In this document: piece after piece, positions 26,402 to 40,200 of the stretch
How the letters are laid out: each line of letters starts with the position of its first letter
Numbering within the stretch: position 1 is the first letter of the stretch
Assembly (NCBI GenBank): GCA_964036155.1
Contig: OZ038422.1
Span: 23,707,201 to 23,771,200 of the forward strand
Reading direction: 5' to 3'
Length of the DNA: 64,000 nucleotides
DNA from: Diploscapter coronatus
Taxonomy: Eukaryota > Nematoda > Chromadorea > Rhabditida > Rhabditidae
Made by a program: the position numbers and the translations under genes
Notes under the pieces: model-generated
What the model saw: the letters and a program-made list of their open reading frames with translations, nothing else
Database searches by the model: none
What the model was told of the DNA's origin: nothing

Positions 26402-27552
26402 TTTTGTTAGATTTCTTTCAAATCGTCGCTAGTCCTCGTTAACTAGTGACTATTTTTCTGTGAGTAAGGCAACTTTGAATTTTTTCTAGAAACCTATCAT
26501 AAAAATATGGATTTTTTTTAACTCCAATATCTTTGAAGGTTGAAAATTATTTGAATTTTAGATTTTAAGAAAAAGAATCCACTATACCACTAACAGAGGG
26601 ATTCAAAATAATTCCTTATCAAAAACTTTGAAACTTGCTTCTATCGACGACCATATTTTTCGAACCTCGATTTTCGAGCTGCTTTATCCTGAAATGAAAA
26701 AGAAATTTATCGAAGCTCCTCAAAAATTTGAAAAAAAAATCACGAAGGGGAATATTTTTAGAGCAAGTGGGTCAATTTTCTAAAAGCGCCCTCTTGTGTG
26801 GGAGCAAATTATCTCCAATCTGGGAATAAAACGGAAAGTAGAAAATAAAAAAAATGAATTGCTGACGTCGACAGAGAGAGAGAGCCCCATTGTAAATGCT
26901 GAGCCAATTGAAAGGGGACATTTGCCTAGGGGCAATGAAGCGAGATAGTGCGGGCAGAGAGGAGAGGGGAAGGGAAGCAGGGGGCGGGGCTCCCCTCTCT
27001 AATCAATAACCCCCTGCATGTGAGTGGGGTGGGAACGAGAATTGGGAGAGACGACCCTCTGAATCCAGCTTTATCTTTCTTTTTCTTTCATTAGCGTTCT
27101 GGGGGTAGAGAAGTCTGGATTCCTGTATGTTTCACGAATTCGTCTGATCACTTCCCATTTTGAATAAAACGTTCGTTCAAAGAGTTTGAAAGGATAATTT
27201 TTTTGGAGAATTGTTAGGGAGTCTTTATTCTCTTTTTTTTTCTTGTAAAACTTATTGTTGAAACTTGTCGATGACGATTTCTGGTCTTTGTGAGATCGGG
27301 TTCAAACGCTCGTGATTTACTTTTTCCTTTCCTTTCTCCTCCTTATTCGTTGTGATTTATTCCTCATCTTTTTATCAGTCATTCTCAAAAATTGATCATT
27401 TCTTGATATTTCAAAATTCATGAAGTCAAATCAATTTTCGCTGGATAATGCTCGTATTTGTGGTGAGAATTTTTAAATCGAAAATTTCCCTGATTGCAGG
27501 GTATTTGCCGTCGATCGAACACTTGTCTAGTCGTTCGAATTTGTGACCGGAG
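26402..27552. promoter_or_regulatory. Divergent intergenic region, SelS-Grx and CHIC genes
   Basis: 1.15 kb between divergent starts. It contains a short GA microsatellite (about 26873-26884) and a purine- and G-rich patch with GGGGCGGGGCTC at about 26980, the strongest GC box-like stretch in the window. It probably holds both promoters, though no specific factor site can be claimed. Confidence 0.45.
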
Positions 27553-29053
<1,501 letters not shown>

Positions 29054-30283
29054 AAATAAATGATAAAGCCATGCTAAATTCGAAAGTCATAAGTTTACGA
29101 TCAGGTACATTTTGGGTAGGTATACTTATTTCAAAATTTTTTCAATTTCAAACTAGTCTTTCTACAAATTTGCATTTTGATAGAAAGTATACCGTGCCCT
29201 TTTCATATTATTACCTTTTGAAAGTAATCAGATCTAGGCAGGGCTTAACCCAGATCCTCAGTACGGACTTGTGATAAATAAAAATACCTTTTAAAATTTT
29301 GATTTTGGACCCCCTTATGTGCTAAATTTCTATAGAGAAGTTTGAGTTCCCTTCTCCTTACAATTTTCGCTCTGGCTAAAATTCTGCCTGGATCTGAGAA
29401 AATAAGATTTTTGACAAATTGACGGATATTCGAAAGCTTTTCACAGCAAATGTCGACTGATCGTTTTCATTTGTTCATCTCTAACACGGGTCCGACTCTG
29501 AACCTTTTCACCCAAATGCACATAGTTTACAACAAAAAATTCTGGATAAATATTAATTTTTCAAGATTTTTGAATCTTAGACGATTCAAAATATTTTATG
29601 AAAATTTTAATTCACATGAGTCGTTTAAAAACCGTATTTCGTAGACTTTGATTCACAAAATAGTCGAAGATACAGTATATCTAATCATGTCACATGTTAA
29701 CTTGTAAAGTCTGTACAATTGATCGTTTTTAAGAAATTCTGAAAAATTTCTAGTGATACAGAGTACGCAAAAAGTCTGGGCTGTTTTTGATTTCTTTTGA
29801 AAAACCCATCACCAAGATACGTGGCTAAAATTTTCTGAAAACGAATATTATCTTCTCCTATACTTATTCTATCTACCGACATAATTTTCATTTTATCACG
29901 AATTTAAGATTCCTATAGCATAAACCTTAGTAGGAAAATGGCCTAGACTTTATGCGCACCCTGTAAAAATCTGAATTTTCAAATTGTCTCAATTTTCTAG
30001 ATCGTTTTTCTTCTAGCTGATTTCTTTCAATTCGCAACATATTTAGTCTTTACAAAACACCTGCAATTCACATATTTCTACCTAGGATTTATCGAAGATA
30101 AACATTGTGAAAATCTATATTTTTGAATGAGGATGCTTTATTCCAAGTGTGATAAAAATACGACTTCAAAAAATCTGCACCTTTAATTTTTAGAAATTTT
30201 TATCACACGATTTTCAAATTGAAATTGACTATATGACGTAGTTCAAGATTCAATAAAAATATCTGAAATTAAAAAAAAGAGTA
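29054..30283. other. Intergenic region
   Basis: The ends of CHIC (+) and the CHK-like kinase (-) converge here. About 1.2 kb of AT-rich sequence; nothing recognised. Confidence 0.5.
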
Positions 30284-33071
30284 TCATTTCCTATGATAGG
30301 TGTCGTAATAGTGAAGGAAATCCTTGAAAAGTGTCATCAATTTTTCCTTCAGAGCGTCAAAAATTCGAGTTTTCTCTTCCTCAGGCAAGTCGCTTTGGAG
30401 TTGTTGCTAAAGTTATGTTCTTTTCAAAATTCCAAATATTTAAAAAGTGAAACTCTTCGTGTAATAATTTGATCAATTCATGAATGGGAAAATCTTGGTT
30501 AAACTTTCTAGAACGTAAAAATATTTTATTTAGAAACTATCGATGGTATCATTTTTGATAATTATCTGAAATTTTTTGAAACATACCCCAACCACAGCTC
30601 CAAAAGCCGGTAAAATCAATGTGCCACAAGTGACGAATAATTGCTCGTAACTTTTCTTCAGCTAAAACGAAGAATTTTATACAAATTGGAACAAATTTTA
30701 ATTTTACATTTTCCAGTGAGAACGGCGGCTCTTCACCGTGTAGAAACTCCTTCAGATACAAATAATATCGCTCCACCAGATATTCCCATCTGAAATGTAA
30801 GATCTTTTTGTAAGCTTCACTCAGTTTGAAAGAAAAGTTTTTGTAAATATTGAGGCAGGTTTACGAACTAGTCAAATTTACAGGCAACTAAAATATAAAT
30901 AAAACTATTCAACAATGTCTCATCCTGTGATGAAAAATAGAAATTTGAATGCATTCCGAAATAAGTTACATCTTCATTCTCACTTTCTTCGTTCGAAGCA
31001 ACCCCTTGCTCAACATGATGCAACTCTTTCGATCATGTGCTCGCGTCTAAACTCATGGGGCATTAACTCAGTGGTAGAGTGTTTGATCTGCATCTTCCAA
31101 TCGCAAGCATCGCATCAAAAAGTCGGGTTTTCGATCAACCCATGCTCCACGTTTTTGCAAAAATTCAGAAGATTCTTGTAAAATCGCCGACCACTCATGT
31201 GAAAAGTTGTCCATTTGTTTTTTTTTGTCAACATTTCTCTTCTATCCAAATAAAATGTTCTTTTTTTTCAAAAGTCTAAGATCCCAACTCACTTTTCCTG
31301 TCGATCTTTACCACTCAGTCCACAGATGAAGAATCGGATCATATCCTCTGTTGGGCAACCAAGGTGAGTGATCTAAAAAGCGATGAAAATATCGATTCGT
31401 CACGATTTCCAACCTGAAAATCGATAATCTTCACGAGTTTCTTGTGTTTATTTTCGTCCAGCTGCCAGAGTAAATTTGCATTCCACAGGTCACCGTGCAC
31501 CCAGGCGTTGCCGATGTCTAAGTAGTTGAAGTTTTGAAGAAGATCAACTTTGACAAACTCAATTCCTTAGGTACGGTGTCTAGTCGTGACATATCCAGCA
31601 GATGCACGACGAGTTTCTTGACTTCCTCGACTCCTTTCTTGATTTCTGGATCTGGCAAAACGTTTCCAGTAAGATCGAGCATATTGTTCAGCATATCCTG
31701 AAATCTTTTCGCTTTACGAAAGCAGCACATTTTACAATTTGTTAGATTAATTTTGACTATCCTTAAAATTGGTGCAATCGTTACGTGCGAAACAAGAAGG
31801 GGAGAGATATTTTTCTTATTTTCCTACCAAACTCAATTTCATTTCGCATGTTTTACGATAAAACGATTTTTTTCAGACCAAAATTTCTTAACGAGTATAA
31901 GGCCCACCTCTTTCATCATTTCCTGCTGCATTTCAGCTAGGGAATTTCCCTGAATAATTGACAGTTTGTCCTCAGGCATCATAATAGACTGAGCATTGAT
32001 CGCAGCTAGCCCTTTCAGGACCTAAATTTTCACTTATCCCAAAGTTTAGCTAAATTTTCGAACCTGCTCAACTTCATCGACCGTGAAATTCTCGTAGATT
32101 GGGAAACTAATTCCATTCACTAACTCCATCCCGATAAATCCTAAATTTCTTCTTATTTTAGAAGATTTTTTTACAACTTACCGATATTCGATGTCTCAGA
32201 GAATTTCTTAGAAAAGAATATTTTGGATAGCTTCATTTTGTCGTCTTTCACCTTCGAGAAGAGCTCGAGAAAATCGACTTCTTTGTTGTGAAACTGAAAG
32301 AAACTCAGATGATATTGGTACTAACTTGAAAATGAACTAATTTATTGCTAGAAAGAAGCAATTTACCATATTAGAAATTTGTCGTTAAAGTATGGAAAAT
32401 TTTAGTTAATTCAATAATACCTACCTTCTTGGCCTGAATCTCAAACTTGGCGAATCCCTCTTCGAATTCGGCTTTCCTTTTCTCATCAAACTCCATTCCA
32501 TTTTGCATGGTTTCAGCCATACTTTTCGTGTTCGTTAGACTGCACACTTTCAGGACAAAACTGAAGGTTTTTAGTACTACCTTTATTGGGTACTTTTTAA
32601 AATATATTTAGATAGTTGAATATCATCTTCATCAATTACTGAACATTCATAACAGAAAAATACTTTCATAAGGATATTGTTGCAACACATAAAAATTTTG
32701 TTTTTCTCCTTCACTATGAAAGTTTCGTATTTTATGACGAGGACATCGTACAAGATAATATTTTTTCAAGAATTGGTTTTTATAGGAACATTTTTCAAAC
32801 AAGACAATTATTCGCTTACGTTTTTAATTCATCACATTCGCCTGATTTGAAGACGCTTTGCACTTTGATAATTCGGCTCAGAAATCCCTGAAATTTTTCT
32901 AATATTTGCTATTTGGTGATTTTTAACCTTTTTCTCCCCGATTTCTTCGAGTTTCGTGTGGTCTTCATCGAATTTCAAGTCCACACCCATTTGTTCTTTT
33001 ATTTTGTCTTCAATATCCTTCCAGACAACGTGAGTCTGCATTATTCCAGTACCGAGGTCGAGTAGAGACAT
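30284..33071 (-). CDS. CHK kinase-like protein (DUF1679/EcKinase-type)
   Basis: Twelve exons, 417 aa: 33071-32928, 32887-32820, 32560-32425, 32293-32182, 32140-32064, 32021-31908, 31697-31559, 31517-31414, 31372-31293, 30789-30708, 30661-30587, 30406-30284. This family has a small-molecule (choline/ecdysteroid-type) kinase fold and is expanded in nematodes and arthropods; substrates are mostly unknown. The nucleotide-binding half carries GFLSRIIKVQ and FVLKVCSLT. The catalytic loop reads WVHGDLWNANLLW (the HGDxxxxN pattern) and is followed by IIDFQ, the metal-binding aspartate. The catalytic residues are therefore intact. The exon 7 to 8 junction (41-base intron) restores the frame as KELNIGNAW. 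The ninth intron (30790-31292) contains a tRNA gene on the opposite strand. Confidence 0.93.
31057..31149 (+). tRNA. tRNA-Ala (UGC) with a 21-base intron
   Basis: Every arm folds. The acceptor stem is GGGGCAT with ATGCTCC, including a G3:U70 wobble pair, the alanine identity element, and A73 follows. The D stem is ACTC/GAGT with loop AGTGGTA, and the T arm is GGGTT/AACCC with loop TTCGATC. The anticodon stem is TTTGA/TCAAA. The loop is T-C-TGC-A plus A, interrupted after position 37 by a 21-base intron (31093-31113). Position 33 is C, where U is nearly universal. A TTTTT pol III terminator lies at 31152-31156. It sits in an intron of the CHK-like kinase on the other strand. The C33 leaves open that it is a pseudogene, or a tRNA-Cys (GCA) relative with one inserted base. 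Confidence 0.75.
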
Positions 33072-34466
33072 TTTTTTTTTGGTATTTTATGAAAATTCCT
33101 AAAAATTGATTAGACACAATTCTTGCATTGCACTGATTGTCACTACAGGCCCAAATAAAAACTAAACAGAATTTTCGATTTTTAAAAACTCCATGGCATG
33201 CAAAAAGTAAAAGAACACGATGTGAAAATTGAAATAAATTTGATTTCTTCGACTTTATCTGATCGTTAGACCACGAGTCTTTCAGGAGGAATCGATTTAT
33301 TGAAAAAATAATTGTCAGTAAACTTCTATTTGACGATCAATGAAGACTTCTAATCATTTTATCAGTTTCATGACAAAGGGGTTTTGAGAAAAAAATTATA
33401 AAAACAATAAAAAATTCCTAGAATATGCCAAGTGCTGGAATAGTCTGAAGCGGAATTGTAAATTATGTGGGTTTTCTTGTGCGGGCCGCCGTATTGCCAT
33501 TCCTTATCTCTCCCATATGCGACATAAAATACAAAGACTGATAAATCCAGGGCTTTGTTTTCTGCCTCTCTTCAGACATTTTTCTTATCAAAATGAGGTT
33601 GGGTCGCTATAAACTTTATTTCTGACCTAGCTAGTTACAAATAGTCAAACAATCATTTTCTGAGCAGTCTTAAGACGCACGCACTAGAAGAAAAACCTAA
33701 CTGAAGGAAATTATGATTTGTTCACTTTATTCAGACATAATCTCTGGAAAAATAATTAGAAAAAATACAAATTTAAACATTCACACTAACAAATTCTCTG
33801 GCGCATGCAGAACGATTTTTGTAGTGCGAAAACTTAGAGAAATTCCACCATAAGATAAGTCTAAGCCAGTTTGATAAAATGGTAAAATTAAAATCATATT
33901 TGAACAATCCCAAATCCCTCACATTTCATTATCATATACTCTCGAAATTCTAATCAAAATCCTATAAAGTGAACTTGAATAGAAATTCTCCAATGCTTGC
34001 GCTCATCTACACATATCTCTCATTATTCAAATTTTGACTCAATGACTCAATCAACACTTATAAATTTGCACTTTGCATATTTTCATTGATTTCTCCTCAA
34101 ATTTTTCTATTCCGATCTGAACATCAGATCCGAGAGAAAATGATGATTCATTGCTCTACTTCAAATCTTGTCTTTTCAGACATCGCCAACTGCGTTACTT
34201 TTTGCCGTTTGAATCATTTGAATATTTTCGTTTTTCTCTTGTGAGCGACCATTCTTTCTGACTTTTCCATTTTATAATAATTTCTTCTATTTCCTATCCT
34301 AAGATCGATTTTTTAACTTAAAATATAAATTTCAGATATAGTATCCCAACTCTACTGTTCATATAAATTGGACAAATCTCGACGCCTAAATCGTCGTACT
34401 TCGAACTGAACCAACATATTTTGATTAGAAGCCTAAAAATTTATTTATTAAAAAGACAAGCAAATA
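33072..34466. other. Intergenic region
   Basis: Upstream of the CHK-like kinase. About 1.4 kb of AT-rich sequence with no exon recognised; the kinase promoter should lie near its right boundary side at 33072 upward. Confidence 0.45.
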
Positions 34467-34860
34467 ATGGTGAGTTTCAAATAGCAATTATCTTAAATTT
34501 TAATAATTACACAGTAAAATGCCCAAGTGAAGCTTTCTGTAAAGTTCGGAAAGTCCAATCTCTCATCCCAATATTGTGTTTTTAGACCACCGCTCCTACC
34601 ACCGTCTCGATCGATATGAAGAGGAAGAATGCTCTGACATGGTCAAGATGTATAGGTGATTCGAAACGCACGTTTTTAATATTCAAAAATAATTTAGGGC
34701 CGCGGGCAACCATGTGGAGGTTGACAAAATAGAAAAGGATATGGTGAAGCTCGATCGGAGGTTTTTTTTATTAAAAAAGAAACTTAAACGAACTTTTTAA
34801 TAATGAACAATAAAAATTCAAGATTTGTGAAAAATTTTTAAAGTTTTAATTTGCAGTTGA
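34467..34860 (+). CDS. Possible small spliced gene, unknown
   Basis: An ATG directly at a GTGAGT donor (34467-34469) is followed by exon-like segments 34586-34655, 34698-34760 and 34857-34860 with good splice signals. In one frame, exons 1-3 give a 35-aa chain starting MTTAPTTVSIDMK. In another frame, segments 2-4 are open and hydrophilic (RYEEEECSDMVKMYRAAGNH) to a TGA, but lack a start. The frame is undecided and no homology was recognised. Confidence 0.22.
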
Positions 34861-35264
34861 GCCTGCCAAGGATCTCGCCAATTTTATTTTTCAAATCTTA
34901 AAATGAATTGTTTTTTATCCTTTAAATTTTCATATTTTAATCTATAAGGCAGGTTAATCTTGGTATACTCCAAAAGCAAGTCTGACCTATCTTATGGCTG
35001 TCTTCTCTTACCCCTTTTTCTCTCGATACTTTGAATAAGTTTGTGCAAAACATTGTTATTTTAATTATTATTTTTAATATTAGACTCATTTATCTTTTTT
35101 GTTTTTTTTTTTGAATCATCATAAAAGTTATGTTAAAATGTTACATATCGCAATACAGAATGATAATCAATTTTATTGCAATTATTCCCGAAAGCTTGAC
35201 TTAAGGAATGGCGTCATGACATGTAAAATATGATATAGTGGACTGTGAGCAAATGAATATTGCA

Positions 35265-36935
35265 GGCTGCGAGCACTTTTTTCCCACGAGTGAGCACTTT
35301 GTTACCAAAGAAAATAATGAGCACTTTGTTACCAAAGAGTAGAATAAAAGTGAGCATTTTGTTCCCACGAGTGAGCACTTTGTTACCAAGAGTGAGCACT
35401 TTGTTACCAAAAGTGAGCACTTTGTTACCACAAGTGAGTACTTTGTTCCCAAAAACGTTTTGATCGACAAAAAGGCTAGTAAATTATGTCAAATCATTGT
35501 TTAACACTATACAGCATCGATGTTATCAATATTTAGAACTTTTATCACGATATTCGGATGAGTAGACAACGGCGTCCACTATTAGCCATTCTATGAAAAT
35601 CGATAGAATTGCTTGACACAGCTCCAAAATTATTTTCCTGAAAATGATCCCTAGTAATGTAATCGAGGGTGGGGAATTCGAAAATCGAGGTCCCGGAGCT
35701 CGGATGCGCGTCGTTTACGCTGTAACGAAGGTTGTACTCGAAAATTCAAAAATCGTCCAGAAGCATCTAGGTAAGTCAAATTTGGTATCAAACGCTTTGT
35801 CTCGATGAGATAAACAACTTTCGTTCCAGAACTTATCTTAGAATGTGTACACATAGGAAGATATGAATTTTTGAAAATTACTGTCCAAACAGCACTTCGC
35901 AATAATTGGCCATCGCGCTTCAAAATTCTTATTGTATTCTTTGATAATGTCGAAATAAATACCTGTCGAATAAACAAACAACCATCCATTTGGTCCAAAA
36001 ATAAGGAAGTTACTCAAAAAGTAAATTGGGTAAAATTTAACCAGTTATATAGGGTCTTCGTTCAATTGTTAGATGGGGTTTCATTATCATATCGGGTACA
36101 AACTATTTTGAAGTATAATGGCTAAAGTCAGCATAACGTTTTGTAGCGAAAAAGTTCGCAAATCTAAAACTCGATGATTTCTTGACCAAATGGATGGTTG
36201 TTTGTTTATTCGACAGGTATTTATTTCGACATTATCAAAGAATACAATAAGAATTTTGAAGCGCGATGGCCAATTATTGCGAAGTGCTGTTTGGATAGTA
36301 ATTTTCAAAAATTCATATCTTCTTATGTGTACACATTCTAAGATAAGTTCTGGAACGAAAGTTGTTTATCTCATCGAGACAAAGCGTTTGATACCAAATT
36401 TGACTTACCTAGATGCTTCTGGACGATTTTTGAATTTTCGAGTACAACCTTCGTTACAGCGTAAACGACGCGCATCCGAGCTCCGGGACCTCGATTTTCG
36501 AATTCCCCACCCTCGATTACATTACTAGGGATCATTTTCAGGAAAATAATTTTGGAGCTGTGTCAAGCAATTCTATCGATTTTCATAGAATGGCTAATAG
36601 TGGACGCCGTTGTCTACTCATCCGAATATCGTGATAAAAGTTCTAAATATTGATAACATCGATGCTGTATAGTGTTAAACAATGATTTGACATAATTTAC
36701 TAGCCTTTTTGTCGATCAAAACGTTTTTGGGAACAAAGTACTCACTTGTGGTAACAAAGTGCTCACTTTTGGTAACAAAGTGCTCACTCTTGGTAACAAA
36801 GTGCTCACTCGTGGGAACAAAATGCTCACTTTTATTCTACTCTTTGGTAACAAAGTGCTCACTCTTGGTAACAAAGTGCTCATTATTTTCTTTGGTAACA
36901 AAGTGCTCACTCGTGGGAAAAAAGTGCTCGCAGCC
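35265..36935. mobile_element. Foldback element with near-perfect 0.73-0.75 kb inverted arms
   Basis: Left arm 35265-35995 and right arm 36184-36935 are inverted copies with very few mismatches, separated by a 188-base spacer. The tips are GGCTGCGAGCACTTTTTTCC and its complement. The outer part of each arm is a tandem array of a roughly 20-23 base unit, TGAGCACTTTGTTACCAA and variants: eight copies on the left (35269-35460) and nine on the right. This accounts for the arm length difference of about 21 bases. Open frames in the arms come from these repeats or are mirrored and show no transposase. No clear target-site duplication is visible. It is probably a recent non-autonomous element; the right tip abuts a reverse transcriptase fragment. 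Confidence 0.85.
35269..35460. repeat. Subterminal tandem repeat array, left arm
   Basis: Eight variants of a GTGAGCACTTTGTTACCA unit, some with CCC in place of ACC (TTTGTTCCCAC). The same array, inverted and with one additional copy, occupies 36720-36931. Confidence 0.9.
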
Positions 36936-37240
36936 ACGTGTCCGTACCATCTGAGGCGGTACTCTCACATCTTGTCGACTATTTGTCGAGTCTTGTGACG
37001 CCCAGCGACCATCGTGCCATCTTCATTTCTGCCACGCTCATCTTCTGTTCGACCTTCTTGGTTGTTGGCCATGTCTGCGATCTGTAGAGAGCCACAGGCC
37101 GTACCACTGTTCTGTAGATTCTTGACTTGAGCTTGGTTAGCATCTTCCTGTCGCAGAACACTCCACTGCACTGTCTCCACTTGAGCCATGCTGCGTCGAT
37201 TCGAGGGAACGCCCTAAGATTAACCGGTATTTGCTTATAG
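36936..37240 (-). pseudogene. Non-LTR retrotransposon reverse transcriptase fragment
   Basis: Minus-strand translation from about 37200 gives the C-terminal part of a LINE-type reverse transcriptase: RIDAAWLKWRQCSGVFCDRK, LKSRIYRTVVRPVALYRSQT and MKMARWSLGVTRLD. After a frame break this is followed by YRLRWYGHV, ending exactly at the foldback element's tip. No endonuclease or catalytic RT palm region is present, so it is a dead 3' remnant. The foldback element appears to have inserted at, or truncated, its end. Confidence 0.82.
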
Positions 37241-40200
37241 GACATGACTCATGGGTGTGTGATGCGACTTGGAGGATTGCAAAAGGGGTAATCTATATCC
37301 GAATTTGTGTTCGATTTGACTCGAAGGATCCAGTTCTGCTTTTTGTGAGTCCATCTTTGAATTGCAACGTGAAAGCACCTTTTCCGAAATTTTTCTTTGA
37401 TATTTTGTCGTTTAATCAATGAAAATTAGGGTGGGTTTTATGGGATAAAGGCTAATCATCCATCAATCAAGATATGACCGGAAATGGTGATATGATAAGG
37501 ATTGATGGAAATGACCCATTCGACAGGTGTCAGAAATGGAGTTTCTCGAAACATCCATAAACTTGTTTTTTTCCTTTGGATTATTTTTTATAGCCTTTGT
37601 CAAATTAATCCTTTCATAAATATCCATTTCTTTCATTGTTAACAACAAAGTTGTACAATGTTGAACAAAATGACTTTTTCCCGACTATTATTCTCAAGAG
37701 CGTATTTTCCTTCGAACAGAATATCTTTATGCTCGATTAACACCTTTTAGGAATATTGTTTCTGCTCTAAACTAAACTTTCCCGCGATTCATTTGAGTCA
37801 GCATCATGATATGATATCAGTTTTTTTTCTTATTTATCCTACCACATCATCAATCACATGGAATTTTTCTTGCGATTTGGGATTAAAAAGGATTATCGCC
37901 ACATTTTTCTATTTGTTATTTATCGCCTATCCACTCATCAATTAAAGCCGAATCACTTCTGAATGAAGTTCAACCTCCTGCCCTATTAATGTTCATTCAT
38001 ATCTTTGCTTGGTATCATTTTTCAACTTTTGGAAACAATTTATTTTTCATATGAATAGTGTTTCAAAACACCAATAAATAATGAATTCAACATTCTAATT
38101 GAAATATTTCAGTATGATAAGATTAATGGCATACTCACTAAATTATTATTCTTTAGTTCAAACCCGATGTTTTCCTGAAACATACCCCGTTTTTCAATCA
38201 AATCGGTGCCTGGAATTCAAAACCGTATGGCTTCTTTTTCATACTATAACAGTTCTATATCGCCCTTCAAGGAGTCGTACGATATGGAGAGAATGACGCA
38301 ATCATACGACGCTGCAAACATAACGCTTCGAGATAGTGGATGATGCGTCTGCTTGTTGAAAGCTAATGTCGGCAACGGGTCAAATATTCTCAACATTTTC
38401 ATATTTTTGTTGAAAAAATAGTGAGAGAAAGGAAGTCATGCAGTTTGGAAGGACAGGTGCCGCCGATTTGTTTGAAACAATATAAATTTCCAGAAAATTC
38501 GCAGATTACGTGCGTTACATGATGTAAAATTGAAGATTTATGCAGATTTGGCGAAATTAGAGACGCAAAACTATCCGATTGAGAGATTAGAAGAGATAGA
38601 GGAGGAATAACGATGGATAAAAAGTAATAGAGAAAAAGAAAGAAAAATAGATGGTTAGAGACAAAAATAAAGTAATAGACGAAAAGAAAAATACAGACAA
38701 ATCTACGACTGTTCGTGGCGTGTTTCTATATCTTTAGCTAGCCATATCGCTCTGAATCTTCCCCAAGGCAAGGCGAAGAAACACTACGGCAATTGGAGAG
38801 ATAGCAGAGAAATATAAAAGAGATAGCTGAACTTTGAGAGATATTAGAGAAAGAAAAAGGGTTAGATGTAGTGTTGAAATGGAAAAGATTAGAGAAATCG
38901 AAGAAGCAAATTAGCCATTCGAAGGGGGATTTTCACATCTGATTCATTCGATTTCGGTCGAGAGATGAGAAAAGATGCCGAACCATGAATTATTGATTTT
39001 TGATTATCTCACTGTGATCAGATGTATGATTTCTACCCAATTGTATGTGATTATCTATTTTTCTAATTTATCTGTATATTCTATTTTTAAATTTTTGTCT
39101 GAATATATTTTTCACCAAATATTTTTTGTAAAGTAGGTTATGATCATAACTTGATATGAAATGTAAAGTTTTGATCTTCATTAATCCTCCAAAATTGGCA
39201 ATTTTCTAGTCCAAATATTCTCATTAATCTCACTATCTGTCTCAGATTTGCTCTCCATGAAATTACATTTTCCTATGTGCAAACCACATATTCGAATGAG
39301 AGTTATGCTTATTCAAGGTGATCTTCGTTATTCTTTGAGGTTTAACAATTTCTTACTTCCTTGAACTATATTGTCTTCTCAAACTCACTCCACCTCTCCT
39401 AAACTTATCAGACTATAAGCTGTTTCGACAAAGCTTATCCAAGTTTCTACCTGACCTTTGCGTTTTATTCTTATTATGACGCGTCTATCATTGTGTAACT
39501 CTTTCTGCATTTCTGCTTTTCTACTTTCCACGATCAATGGCAGTGATTTTTTAATCGACGATTACTCTGAGAACGCTTTTTTACTCACTAAATCTCTACT
39601 GTTCGCCTGGTATTTTCAGCTTTTGGTCTCGTTTTTATCATTCTTTTCGAACTTTTTCCTTTCCATTCTCGAGAGAGACGCATAGCTTTCGAAGCGTGAA
39701 CCGGTTAACTCGTCTGCATGTCTGCTTACTGCATTTGCCTATGTTTATTCTGTTTCTGCACGAAATTGTCAGTCAGTCAATGTCAAAGTGTCAGATTATC
39801 AAGGTGCCTGAATCGAGTCGCGACTATCTTTGATCTTTCTTCATTCATTCATCCGAGAATTTCTTATTGATATTTTTTTATGTTGATTTATTTTTCTCTT
39901 GAAATCTAATTGTATCAGATAAATTTTTGATACTTATTCGAAAAGCTGAAACTTGATTTATTGCACTCATTGAATGCAAATTCGTAGAATTTTTAAGAAA
40001 ATGTTATCCCAACTCAATATGAGTCACTATTTTTGTTGATTGAAATCTTTGAATCTACCATCTTTCTTGAAACTTGTTATTTTCAGCCTATGTAGCCCAT
40101 ATCTTTGCGCTCGCAAACTAAATTTGCTTAGTTGTTCTTCCTAAATTTACGCAAATTTCTGAAACTTATTTGTGAATTCGAATATTGTTAGATCTATTTC

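Noticed and set aside
35651..36528. Mirrored frames of 115 and 112 codons in the foldback arms
   Set aside because: They are the same DNA read in the two inverted arms, with no start context and no transposase or known domain.
35201..36998. Frames encoding repeated VTKCSLL or NKVLT-like peptides
   Set aside because: These arise directly from the tandem DNA repeat unit and occur in several frames at once.
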